Part shown: positions 9,612 through 18,674 of the stretch, one piece after another
Layout: every line of letters starts with the position of its first letter
Position numbering within the stretch: position 1 is the stretch's first letter
From: Solirubrobacter deserti
GTDB taxonomy: Bacteria; Actinomycetota; Thermoleophilia; Solirubrobacterales; Solirubrobacteraceae
Reading direction: 5' to 3'
Length of the DNA stretch: 64,000 bases
Assembly: GCF_027587175.1 (NCBI RefSeq)
Contig: NZ_JAPCID010000045.1
Coordinates: forward strand, 1-64,000
The notes under the pieces: model-generated
What the model was told of the DNA's origin: nothing
Databases searched by the model: none
Seen by the model: the letters and a program-made list of their open reading frames with translations, nothing else
Translations under genes and position numbers: made by a program

Positions 9612-10660
9612 CACGCGTACGCGGTGTCCTTGTTGGGCGTCGGGAAGTCGCCCACGGGCAGCTTCCACTTGCCGACGATCTTCTCCAAGAACGCGTAGCG
9701 CTTCGGGCAGGGGTTGCCCGGCGTGCCCGCGGCCGCCGAGCCGTCGCCGTTCTTCAACCGGTCGGGCGAGACGAAGAAGAACATGGTGGACTCGGAGAGA
9801 TCCTCAGAGGCGTTCTTGTCGCCGTAGCTGGTCGGCGGCGCCTCGGCCCCGGCAGTGCCGCTCTTGGTGGCGCGATCGGTCCAGTAGCCGGTCTCCTTCA
9901 TGAAGTCGCCCTCGGCGTACTTCATCAGCCCGTGCGCGATCTCGTGCACGGTGGTCGCCTCGAGTTGCTTGGGGACGTCGCCGGGGAAGTCGATGTCGGA
10001 GGTCTCGCCCGGGGTGAACAGCGCGAAGTTCTTCGAGTCGCGGAAGAACTCGCCGAGCGTGGCGTCGTCGAGCGCGCCGGTGGCGGTGTTCTTCGTGATC
10101 GACTGGTCGACCTTGGAAGCCGAGGTGATCTCCTGCTCGGCGCCGATGCGCTCCGACGTCGAACGCCGGGAGCCCAGGATCGGAGCGAAGTGGGCAAGCG
10201 CTCGCTCGAGCGCGACGAGCTCGGCGAACAGCCAGGTCGCGCCCTTGACCTTCTTGCGCACGTCCTCGGGCGCCTTGTCGTAGTGGTCCTTGACCGCCTG
10301 GACGCCCTTGCTGGTCGAGACCTCGATTCCGTACTTGTCCTGGATGTCCTTGATGATCCGGGCCGCTTCGGCCTCCTCGGCGGCGCTGACGACCTGCACC
10401 TTCTCGCTGCCGATCGTGGCGACGTACGGCATACCGGCCGACTTCTTCGCCTTGTTGACGATGTCGCCGATCCAGTCGCCGTGGATCTGCCGGACCCCCG
10501 TGCGCTGCTTGATCAGCGCGCGGGAGACCATCGCGTTGCCTGCGCCACGTTGGGCGGCGAGCACCCGCGCCAACTCCGGCGGCGGCCCGGCCGGCGCGGG
10601 GACGGCCTCAGGAGTGCGCCGCTCGGCGGTGAGTTCGTCCTCCTTAGCGCGCTTGGTCAC
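9611..10660 (-). CDS. putative zinc metalloprotease with N-terminal AQRGAGN motif
   Basis: 349 residues from GTG 10660, chosen because GGAGAG lies nine bases upstream and the longer frame starts inside unlikely sequence. Residues 33-46 (VLAAQRGAGNAMVS) repeat the LQRxAGNxAV-type motif. TTVHEIAHGL gives zinc ligands H239 and H243 with catalytic E240. Downstream PPTSYGDKNASEDLSE (about 275-290) resembles the third-ligand region of gluzincin-like toxin peptidases, with E286 or E290 the likely ligand. There is no signal peptide, so export would need a dedicated machine or lysis. The coupled gene at 9611 follows. Effector status is inference; the protease call rests on the motifs. Confidence 0.7.
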   Translation of the reverse strand: MTKRAKEDELTAERRTPEAVPAPAGPPPELARVLAAQRGAGNAMVSRALIKQRTGVRQIHGDWIGDIVNKAKKSAGMPYVATIGSEKVQVVSAAEEAEAARIIKDIQDKYGIEVSTSKGVQAVKDHYDKAPEDVRKKVKGATWLFAELVALERALAHFAPILGSRRSTSERIGAEQEITSASKVDQSITKNTATGALDDATLGEFFRDSKNFALFTPGETSDIDFPGDVPKQLEATTVHEIAHGLMKYAEGDFMKETGYWTDRATKSGTAGAEAPPTSYGDKNASEDLSESTMFFFVSPDRLKNGDGSAAAGTPGNPCPKRYAFLEKIVGKWKLPVGDFPTPNKDTAYA

Positions 10661-10896
10661 AAGACGAGTCTCTCCGGCTCCCGGGGTGCCGTCAAGGGCG
10701 CAGCGAACTCGCCCGTGCGAGTGCCGACTCCGCATGGTCGCGCCTCGGCGCGGCCCGCACCGGCCAACCAGCGATCGGCCCACGCTGCGGATCGCTACGA
10801 ATCACGCATCAGCGGTATGGCTCGTGGTCTCTCTGATCGCCTACGCCCCCACGCCGGTCGCGACGGTGGCCGACGCCGACGGCACAATAGGCCTTG

Positions 10897-11265
10897 ATGT
10901 CTTCCCGCAACTTCCGATCGCCGTGGCTTGCCGCACTGCTGGTGGTCGGAGGCTGCGGGTCGCACGAACAGGCACCTCCCGCGAATCCGATTCCAGCCCG
11001 TTACGCGGCGCCGCAGGACTCCATCCAGTGTCCGGTCACTCCGTCCGATGACCGCTTGGTCCCGGCGCCCCAGAGCTTCGACGCACGCTCGCTCATCGGA
11101 CTCGAGGAACAGGCGGCCGTACGCCTCGCACGCCGGCACGGCTGCGTCGTACGAGTGGTCTTCCGTGACGGACGCGGTGGCCTGGTCGAGGGCTCGTCAC
11201 AGTTCAATCGCATCGACGTCTATGTGCAGCGATCGACGATCGTCGGCGTGGAGCCAATCGAGTAG
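10897..11265 (+). CDS. small lipoprotein, possibly I78-type inhibitor-like
   Basis: 122 residues from ATG 10897 (a TTG lies one codon upstream). A lipobox is visible at LVVGGCGS, so the protein is probably lipid-anchored after signal peptidase II cleavage. The C-terminal half (SLIGLEEQAAVRLARRHG, then RVVFRDG and NRIDVYV) resembles the potato-inhibitor-I/I78 pattern found in small secreted protease inhibitors, but the match is from memory and weak. It is divergent from the metalloprotease gene, with about 236 bases between that hold no other gene. Confidence 0.6.
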   Translation: MSSRNFRSPWLAALLVVGGCGSHEQAPPANPIPARYAAPQDSIQCPVTPSDDRLVPAPQSFDARSLIGLEEQAAVRLARRHGCVVRVVFRDGRGGLVEGSSQFNRIDVYVQRSTIVGVEPIE

Positions 11266-11386
11266 CGGAGGCGGTGCACGCTCAGCAGAAACTCCGAGCA
11301 CGCTCGGTGCCTGGCACCACTCGGGCCATCGACCGGAGCTTTCGCTTCTCGTCCGAAGCAGCGGCGACAAGATCTGCGTCGGCGTA

Positions 11387-11415
11387 ACGAACCCTTCGCT
11401 ATTCGAAGGGTTCGT
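11387..11415. terminator. 12-bp perfect hairpin
   Basis: ACGAACCCTTCG and CGAAGGGTTCGT face each other across a five-base loop (CTATT). It lies 120 bases after the lipoprotein stop and 100 bases before the next gene. There is no T-run, as is common in GC-rich actinobacteria. Most likely a terminator working in either direction. Confidence 0.55.
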
Positions 11416-11517
11416 CGCACCTCGGGCGGCGTTGCCGCAGCCGACGACGCGGCGGGTTCGTCGAGAACCCCCACTTCGGCGACCGTGGCGCAGCGGCCTA
11501 CGGGTAGTTGTACCGGT

Positions 11518-11835
11518 GTGACCGATGAAGAGTTCGTCGAGGCCGTCCGGGCCTCCGCAGCGACCCAACTGGAAGAGAACCGGCAGCACTACGCGGGTCT
11601 GATCGCCGGATCGGTCCGACGGCAAGGACCGTATGTGGTGTTCGAGTTCGAGGCGAGAAAGCGCCCGGGTACCACGTACGCGTACCGAGCCAGCGCGCTT
11701 CCGAGGCCCGATGAGCCGCGCGATGCCGATGGTGTCGCCGGCAGCCTCTTCGCCAATTGGCTCGAGATCGTCGAGGCCAGCGACGTGGCGCCGCCCGAAC
11801 CGTGCGGGGACGCAATTGCTTGGATCGACGAGTAG
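11518..11835 (+). CDS. hypothetical cytosolic protein
   Basis: 105 residues from GTG 11518 (VTDEEFVEAVRASAATQLEE); a GTG at 11485 would add 11 residues. It has an amphipathic N-terminal helix, then GPYVVFEFEAR and a Pro/Asp-rich acidic C-terminus. There is no signal peptide, membrane segment or recognised domain. Codon use matches the neighbours. It is convergent with the anti-sigma gene. Confidence 0.45.
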   Translation: MTDEEFVEAVRASAATQLEENRQHYAGLIAGSVRRQGPYVVFEFEARKRPGTTYAYRASALPRPDEPRDADGVAGSLFANWLEIVEASDVAPPEPCGDAIAWIDE

Positions 11836-11874
11836 CGTCCGGCGTTCGCTGAAGTCCATGTCGGCACCGGCGTT

Positions 11875-12783
11875 TCACCGGTTCTCGCTGGTCCCCGATC
11901 TTGAGCGCGCGTCCGTGAGGACCTGGACGATGTCGAGGCGGCTGAGCTCAGCCGCGGGCTCGACGTAGAACCGTCTGTCCAGGTCGCCGTTGCCGAGCTC
12001 GATTCGACTGACGCGGCCGATCGGGACGGCTCGGGGGTAGCGAGACTCAAGCGCGGGGTCGATGGTGCCCGCTGTGTAGACAAGGTCGTTCGCGCGCACG
12101 TTGGCGCTCCCGTCCACCGGCTCGAACAGCAGCGCGCCAGGCGACCCGAACGCGGAAGTGACCGAGCCGAGGTTCCGATCACGGCCGGCGTAGACGCTCG
12201 TGGCGAAGCTTGGGTCCGTGATCAACGTCACGACGGCGGAGCCGCGGGTCGCGTTCGCGACCGTCCCGACGAGGCCGGCGGCGTCGATCACCGAGTCGCC
12301 GCGGTGAACGCCGTCGGCGAGGCCCTTGTCGATCTGCACCTGCTGGTCCCAGGTCTTGGACGAGCGCCCGGACACGATCGCGCTCACCGGCTTGTACCTG
12401 CGCCCGAAGGGAGGAGCCGCCGGGATGATCTTGCCCGTACGCGGATCGACCTGGACGATCCGCCGGCCAGCATCTGCAGTCGCGGGCACGGCGCGCTCGT
12501 CCGCTGGGATGCGCTCTCGCGCCGGTCGGTATGCGACGACCGCGGCGAAGACGAGCGCTGCCGCTGCGACGGGCATCACGACCGTCAGAAATCGCGACCG
12601 GCGCCCGCGAGGAGGACCGACGCGCCGCGCTTCGCCCACGTGCGCGGCTCCGTCGGGGCCGGCCGTGTGCCCGGGCGTCGATCGCCGCTTCGGCGGCCGC
12701 TGCGCCCGGGCGCCGTCTGCTTTCTCAGCACGCTCGAACGCCGAGTCAAGCGCCGTGCGCAGCTCGTCGAGGATGTCAGGCAC
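11875..12783 (-). CDS. membrane-anchored anti-sigma-like protein with MreC-type outer domain
   Basis: 302 residues from GTG 12783. The order is a cytosolic charged N-terminus (1-62), one membrane segment (about 65-85), then an outer domain at 132-292. The latter reads like the MreC beta-barrel: VSAIVSGRSS, DKGLADGVHRGDSVI, GLVGTVANAT and ITDPSFATSVYA. MreC normally scaffolds cell-wall elongation. Here the gene overlaps the ECF sigma gene by eight bases, so the cytosolic part is the likely sigma-binding region and the outer domain a cell-envelope sensor. No recognisable zinc anti-sigma motif is present. The function is inferred from context. Confidence 0.65.
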   Translation of the reverse strand: MPDILDELRTALDSAFERAEKADGARAQRPPKRRSTPGHTAGPDGAAHVGEARRVGPPRGRRSRFLTVVMPVAAAALVFAAVVAYRPARERIPADERAVPATADAGRRIVQVDPRTGKIIPAAPPFGRRYKPVSAIVSGRSSKTWDQQVQIDKGLADGVHRGDSVIDAAGLVGTVANATRGSAVVTLITDPSFATSVYAGRDRNLGSVTSAFGSPGALLFEPVDGSANVRANDLVYTAGTIDPALESRYPRAVPIGRVSRIELGNGDLDRRFYVEPAAELSRLDIVQVLTDARSRSGTSENR

Positions 12784-13306
12784 GGTTGGGCTCCTCAGCG
12801 AGGTGACGGCGCAAGACGCCGAGAGCCCGGCTCACGCGGGCACGGGCCGTCTGCTCGGTGACGCCCAGCGCTCGGGCGACGTCGCGGTACTCACGCTCCT
12901 CGACGACCCGCAGCTGCAGCGCGTCGCGATGATTCTCAGACAAGTGGTCCAGCCCGGCCCGGACATCGCCCCGGAGCTCGTCAAGTCCCGCGAGCTCCTC
13001 GATGCGGTCGTACTCGCTCTCGGTCAGCGCGCGCCGCTCCACACCAAGCTTCGCCATCGCCCGGCGCTCGACGTGCGCTTTGCGTCGCCAGTCCGCGAGC
13101 AGGTTGCGGGCGATCCCGTACAGCCACGCCGCCTGCTCAGACTCGGTCTGGCCGCGAAAGCGCCCGCGGTCGATGAACGCTCGAGCGAAGGTCTCGGCAA
13201 CTAGATCCACCGCGGCATCCGGATCGAAGGTCCGTCGCGCGAAGAACCCGAGCATGACACCCGCGTGCCGGTCGTAGAGGCGCGTGATGTCGTGGCGCTC
13301 GAGCAT
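12776..13306 (-). CDS. ECF-type RNA polymerase sigma factor
   Basis: 176 residues from ATG 13306 (MLERHDITRLYDRH). Region 2 is visible as DPDAAVDLVAETFARAF and AWLYGIARNLLADWRR. Region 4 is LSENHRDALQLRVVEE followed by the helix-turn-helix YRDVARALGVTEQTARARVSR. Its stop overlaps the start of the anti-sigma-like gene by eight bases, the classic sigma/anti-sigma arrangement. A longer upstream frame exists but would overlap the permease gene, so the shorter start is preferred. Confidence 0.85.
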   Translation of the reverse strand: MLERHDITRLYDRHAGVMLGFFARRTFDPDAAVDLVAETFARAFIDRGRFRGQTESEQAAWLYGIARNLLADWRRKAHVERRAMAKLGVERRALTESEYDRIEELAGLDELRGDVRAGLDHLSENHRDALQLRVVEEREYRDVARALGVTEQTARARVSRALGVLRRHLAEEPNRA

Positions 13307-13349
13307 GCACTCAGACAGTCGCGCAACCCATCGTTGCTGTGACGTGTGC

Positions 13350-14714
13350 CTATGTGGCCGCAGCGACCACACTGGCGAGCAGGACCAGCGGCAGGGAGAC
13401 GACCGCCCCGAGCGACGTGGCCAGTGTCAACGTCTTCAGGGTGCCCTGGGTGGTGATGTCGAGCAGTCGGCTGAACATCCAGAAGAAGTTGCTGTTGACG
13501 TGAAGCGCGAACATGGCGCCGGAGGCGATCGCGAGCGCGATGACGACGGGGTCCATGTCGAGGGAACCGACGATCGGCGAGATGATGCCCGCCGCCGTGA
13601 TCGCGCCGACCGATACGGAGCCGATCGCGAAGTGCAGGACGGCAGCGATCACCCACGCGAGCAGGATGCTCAGGAGCACCGGCGCGTTCTCGTCGGCTGA
13701 GAACAGGTCCTTCAGGGTCTCGTCGAGTCCGCTCTCGGCGATCACCGCACCGAGAGACCCGCCGACCCCGGTGACGAGCAGGATCTCGCCCGTCGTGCGG
13801 AGGCCGGCGGTGAAGACCGTCTCGACGCCGTCGGCGCCGAGCGAGGACCGAACCATGGCGAACGCGATCAGCAGGCCGATGAAGAGGGCGATGTTCGCGT
13901 TGCCGAGGAACATGAGCACCGCATTGGTCGCATCCGCCACGTCCGCGATCGCGCCGGCGGCGATGAGGACCAGCGGCACGAGGATGGGCAGCAGGCGCAC
14001 CCAGAGTGGCCATCGAGCGGCGCGCTCGGCGAGCGGCAGGGCGTGAGCTGCGGTGTCGGAGTGCTCCTCGACGACGGCGTCCGGATCGACGTCGGACTCC
14101 TCCTTCCAGAAGCCGCGCGACAGGATGAGGCGGAACAGGAACGTGGTGATCAGCGCGGTCGTCAGCCCGATCGGCAGGCCGTACAACAAGTAGGTCCCGA
14201 GCGGGACGTCCATGAGCCCGGCGATGGCGACGGCCGCGAGGCCGGGCACGACGAACACGTACCCGGCGAAGATGCCGATGCCCATGGCTCCCGCGAGCCA
14301 CGGCAGGCCGTGACGCCGGTCGACGACCGGTGCCGACTCCTTGGCCATCGGCGCGGCCAGGACCACCTGGACGTCGACGTAGATCGATGGGAAGATCGTC
14401 GAGAGCGTGCCGGCCATCGCGTACGGCAGCCGGCGACCCATGCGACGCGCGAGGATCTCGACGAGGTCGCCGAAGGCGCCCATCGAGTGCAGCAAGGCTC
14501 CGATCAACACGCCGAAGCCGATGAGGAGCCCCACCTCGGCCATGATCTCGCCGAAGCCGCCGGTGATCTGCTCGACGGTGCCCTCCGCTCCCAGCCCGGT
14601 CGCCAGGCCGAGGTACGCGCACGCGAGCAGCAGCGAGATCACCGGGTCGACCTTGAACCTGATGATGAGCAGAATCGCGGCCAGGATCGCAACGGCAGAG
14701 TGCAGGATCTCCAT
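13350..14714 (-). CDS. GntP-family gluconate/organic acid permease
   Basis: 454 residues from ATG 14714, the usual length for GntP permeases. About 12 hydrophobic segments are visible. Family-like stretches include FKVDPVISLLLACAYLGL near the N-terminus, GFGVLIGALLHSMGAF, and IYVDVQVVLAAPMAKESAP in the middle. Proton-coupled uptake of gluconate or a related sugar acid is expected; the exact substrate cannot be read. It stands alone, without a kinase gene, 43 bases upstream of the ECF sigma gene. Confidence 0.85.
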   Translation of the reverse strand: MEILHSAVAILAAILLIIRFKVDPVISLLLACAYLGLATGLGAEGTVEQITGGFGEIMAEVGLLIGFGVLIGALLHSMGAFGDLVEILARRMGRRLPYAMAGTLSTIFPSIYVDVQVVLAAPMAKESAPVVDRRHGLPWLAGAMGIGIFAGYVFVVPGLAAVAIAGLMDVPLGTYLLYGLPIGLTTALITTFLFRLILSRGFWKEESDVDPDAVVEEHSDTAAHALPLAERAARWPLWVRLLPILVPLVLIAAGAIADVADATNAVLMFLGNANIALFIGLLIAFAMVRSSLGADGVETVFTAGLRTTGEILLVTGVGGSLGAVIAESGLDETLKDLFSADENAPVLLSILLAWVIAAVLHFAIGSVSVGAITAAGIISPIVGSLDMDPVVIALAIASGAMFALHVNSNFFWMFSRLLDITTQGTLKTLTLATSLGAVVSLPLVLLASVVAAAT

Positions 14715-14803
14715 GGGCGACTCCGATCGGTCAGACCAACGAACGCGTCACGCTAATGGATGGGCCGCGACCATGCGGCACGGCTCCACCGGCACGCCCC
14801 CGC

Positions 14804-14828
14804 GCATCACCTCTTGCGGAGGTGATGC
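14804..14828 (-). terminator. argG terminator hairpin
   Basis: GCATCACCTC and GAGGTGATGC form a perfect 10-bp stem with a five-base loop, flanked by CCCC/GGGG that can extend it. It begins 16 bases after the argG stop. No T-run follows. Confidence 0.65.
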
Positions 14829-14843
14829 CGGGGCGCTGCGGCG

Positions 14844-16232
<1,389 letters not shown>

Positions 16233-17117
16233 TCAGGCCGAGGGCTTGAGCAGGCTGCGGCGCGGGTCTCCGTGCTCGTGCGCGAGCGCCTCCAGGCCCG
16301 CCGGCCCGTGCTCATCCAGATACGCGTCGATCAGCTCGCGCAGCGTGAACCGGCGGGGCTCGCCGTCGACGCGCGCGGTCAGGTCGACGGCGTACTCGGT
16401 CTCGAGCCGCGTCTCCCGGTAGAGGTCCTGCAGCAGCGCGAGCGTGTCCCCTCGCGGCGCCGTCATGACCACCAGCTGCATACCTTCGCGGTGCGTCCAG
16501 TCCTGGACGTCGCTGACGCCGGAGATCCGCCGCGCGGCGACCGCATCCACGATCTCCCGGATGACCCCGTGCTCGCCGCCCTTGCAGACGCCGTACGGCA
16601 GCTCGGTGAACACGATCTCCCGCTCCTCCACGTGAGCCCGCGCACGCAGACACAGCGTGCCCGCTCCGGTCGCGTAGATCTCCCGTAGGTCGCCGCGGAC
16701 GACGCCGCCGGTCGCGAAGTCAGGTCCGGGGAGACGGTCCATGATCCCGTCCAGGTCGATCGACGGGTCCGTCGCGACCGCCCGGATCGCGGCGCACACC
16801 TCGGCCAGGTTGTGGCCCGGGATGGTGTCGCTGCCGTTGACGAGCAGGTTCGGGAAGCGCGGGAGCCGGGCCGCCAGCGGCGTGCGCCGCACCTCGACGT
16901 ACCGCGCCTCCGCGGGCGGATCGTCGTCGACCGAGCCGAGGTTGCCCAGGCCGTCGACCAGCGGGTAGCGCGTCCGCCAGTCCTGCGCGAGCGGGACGAA
17001 CGCGTCCCACTGCTCGTCGGTCGGCACGATCGTCGACGCCTGCACGTAGCGGTCGCCGAGCCGCTCCAGCCGGCCACGGCGGAACGCGTCGAGTCCGTCG
17101 GAGAGATCCGGGATCAC
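16233..17117 (-). CDS. miniature GyrA/ParC-like protein
   Basis: 294 residues from GTG 17117 (VIPDLSDGLDAFRRG), which aligns with the GyrA opening ALPDVRDGLKPVxRR. It continues RYPLVDGLGNLGSVDDDPPA, then ARYVEV with Y73 at the catalytic tyrosine position (RYTE in GyrA), FPNLLVNGS, PGHNLAEV and GPDFATGGVVRG, and ends after the tower-like part. The HPHGD winged-helix stretch, the coiled-coil gate and the C-terminal beta-propeller are absent, so it is about one third the size of GyrA (about 850). It cannot be a full gyrase subunit; whether it cuts DNA, or binds gyrase or DNA, is unknown. A longer frame would run into the divergent arsR-arsC gene. Confidence 0.75.
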   Translation of the reverse strand: MIPDLSDGLDAFRRGRLERLGDRYVQASTIVPTDEQWDAFVPLAQDWRTRYPLVDGLGNLGSVDDDPPAEARYVEVRRTPLAARLPRFPNLLVNGSDTIPGHNLAEVCAAIRAVATDPSIDLDGIMDRLPGPDFATGGVVRGDLREIYATGAGTLCLRARAHVEEREIVFTELPYGVCKGGEHGVIREIVDAVAARRISGVSDVQDWTHREGMQLVVMTAPRGDTLALLQDLYRETRLETEYAVDLTARVDGEPRRFTLRELIDAYLDEHGPAGLEALAHEHGDPRRSLLKPSA

Positions 17118-17140
17118 GGGAGCAGTGTGCCCGGATATCG

Positions 17141-17158
17141 CATCAAACTCATTTGATG
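17141..17158. promoter_or_regulatory. ArsR-type operator
   Basis: CATCAAA CTCA TTTGATG is a perfect 7-bp inverted repeat with a four-base centre, matching the ATCAA...TTGAT pattern bound by ArsR/SmtB repressors. It lies in the divergent region and ends 15 bases before ATG 17174. It may therefore control both arsR-arsC and the GyrA-like/argG direction. Confidence 0.75.
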
Positions 17159-17173
17159 TATCGTCCGTCAGCG

Positions 17174-17872
17174 ATGGACGCACCACCGGCGTTCCTACGG
17201 TTGGCGGGGCATCCGCTGCGCTGGCGGCTGCTGCGCGAGCTGGCCCACAGCGACCTCCGCGTCGGCGAGCTGTGCGGGCTCGCCGGCGAGCAGCAGAGCC
17301 TGGTCTCCTACCACCTGCGCCAGCTGCGCGACGGTGGTCTGGTGCGGGCACGGCGCAGCAGCGCGGACGGCCGCGACAGCTACTACAGCCTCGATCTCGC
17401 GCGCTGCCGGGACGGGCTCGCGGACGTGGGCGCCGCGCTCCATCCAGCCCTGGCGTCGCACACGCGGCCGCGCACCGCCCGCGCGCGGGTGCTGTTCGTG
17501 TGCACGGGCAACAGCGCCCGCTCCCCCATGGCCGCGGCGCTGTGCGAGCAGCGCTCCCACGGGTCGGTCAGCGCCACGAGCGCCGGCAGCCACCCCAAGC
17601 CGCTGCAGGCGGGTGCGGTCCGTGTGCTGCGCACCCGCGGGATCGACCTCGCCGGGCGGCGCCCGCGGCACCTGGACGAGCTCGCCGGCGAGCGCTTCGA
17701 CCACGTCATCAGCCTCTGCGACCGCGTCCGCGAGCGCTGCCCCGAGGCCCGGATCCACTGGAGCATCCCCGAGCCCCACGAAGACGCCGCGTTCGAGGCC
17801 GTCGCCGCGGAGCTCGAGACCCGCATCGGCTTTCTCATCGACGCAGTCAACGCAGGAGGCATCCATGCCTGA
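17174..17872 (+). CDS. ArsR repressor fused to arsenate reductase (LMW-PTP type)
   Basis: 232 residues from ATG 17174; an ATG at 17156, inside the operator, is the alternative. Residues 6-85 are an ArsR winged helix (RLAGHPLRWRLLRELAHSD, LVSYHLRQLRDGGLVRARR). Residues about 105-220 are a low-molecular-weight phosphatase-fold arsenate reductase with the CTGNSAR loop (C110, R116). The usual general-acid Asp-Pro near the C-terminus appears as IPEP (E200). ArsR-ArsC fusions are known in arsenic loci. It would sense arsenite, release the operator and reduce arsenate. No arsenite exporter is visible in the window. Confidence 0.85.
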   Translation: MDAPPAFLRLAGHPLRWRLLRELAHSDLRVGELCGLAGEQQSLVSYHLRQLRDGGLVRARRSSADGRDSYYSLDLARCRDGLADVGAALHPALASHTRPRTARARVLFVCTGNSARSPMAAALCEQRSHGSVSATSAGSHPKPLQAGAVRVLRTRGIDLAGRRPRHLDELAGERFDHVISLCDRVRERCPEARIHWSIPEPHEDAAFEAVAAELETRIGFLIDAVNAGGIHA

Positions 17873-18251
17873 CGAGCTCGTGCACGTGCGCTACATGGTC
17901 GACGACGTCGAGGCGGCGGTCGACTTCTACACCACCCACTTCGGCTTCACGCTGCGGATGAGCGCCGCGCCCGCGTTCGCCGACGTGGTCCGCGGGCCGC
18001 TGCGCCTGCTGCTCAGCGGCCCGAAGAGCTCCGCCGGGCGGCCGATGCCGGACGGGCGCGTTCCCGAGCCGGGCGGGTGGAACCGCATCCACTTCGTCGT
18101 CGAGGACCTCGCATCCGAGGTGGAGCGCCTGCGCGCGGCGGACGTCGCGTTCCGCAACGACGTCGTGACCGGGCCAGGCGGGCAGCAGATCCTGCTCGAG
18201 GATCCGGCGGGCAACCCGATCGAGCTCTTCCAGCCCGCCGAACGGATTTGA
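17865..18251 (+). CDS. VOC (glyoxalase/bleomycin resistance) family protein
   Basis: 128 residues from ATG 17865, preceded by a strong AGGAGG five bases upstream and overlapping the arsR-arsC stop by eight bases. It shows one betaalphabetabetabeta repeat (VRYMVDDVEAAVDFYTTHFG) and a second (HFVVEDLASEVERLRAADV), ending ILLEDPAGNPIELFQP. VOC enzymes in ars operons include the ArsI C-As lyase, but this protein has no cysteine, so ArsI is unlikely. The substrate is unknown. Confidence 0.85.
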   Translation: MPDELVHVRYMVDDVEAAVDFYTTHFGFTLRMSAAPAFADVVRGPLRLLLSGPKSSAGRPMPDGRVPEPGGWNRIHFVVEDLASEVERLRAADVAFRNDVVTGPGGQQILLEDPAGNPIELFQPAERI

Positions 18252-18263
18252 GACGATCGGCGG

Positions 18264-18674
18264 GTGACGCTTCCCTCTGAGCTGCGGGCGCTCATCCAGT
18301 CCGGCCCGCTGACCCATCTGAGCACGATCAACGCCGATGGCAGCCCACAGGTGTCGGTCATCTGGGTCGGCCTCGACGGCGACGACCTGCTCACCGCGCA
18401 CATGCGCCGCGGCCAGCTGAAGCTGCGCAACATCGAGCGCGACCCGCGCGTGGTGCTGTCGTTCCTGGCCCCGCCCGAACCGGGCGTGTTCCTGGCTCAC
18501 CACGCGGTGCTGCGCGCTTCAGCGACGATCGAAGGTCCGACCGAGGCCGCGTGGGAGCTGCTGAACCGGCTCGCGCAGGTCTATATGGGCGCCGACTTCC
18601 CCGCGCCGCGGGGTGAGGGGTGGCTCGTGCGCTATCGCGTGGAGCGCGTCGGCGGCGTCGGGCCCTGGGCCTAG
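18264..18674 (+). CDS. PPOX-class F420-dependent oxidoreductase-like protein
   Basis: 136 residues from GTG 18264. The split-barrel flavin/F420-binding pattern is visible: GPLTHLSTINADGSPQVSVI, HMRRGQLKLRNIERDPRVVLS, then a short C-terminus. Proteins of this class reduce small substrates with F420H2 and are abundant in actinobacteria. It follows the VOC gene by 12 bases and is probably the last gene of the ars-type operon. Its stop overlaps a convergent gene by four bases. Confidence 0.8.
   Translation: MTLPSELRALIQSGPLTHLSTINADGSPQVSVIWVGLDGDDLLTAHMRRGQLKLRNIERDPRVVLSFLAPPEPGVFLAHHAVLRASATIEGPTEAAWELLNRLAQVYMGADFPAPRGEGWLVRYRVERVGGVGPWA

Noticed and set aside
17865-18251. VOC protein as an ArsI organoarsenical lyase
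   Set aside because: ArsI needs conserved cysteines to bind the arsenical; this protein has none.
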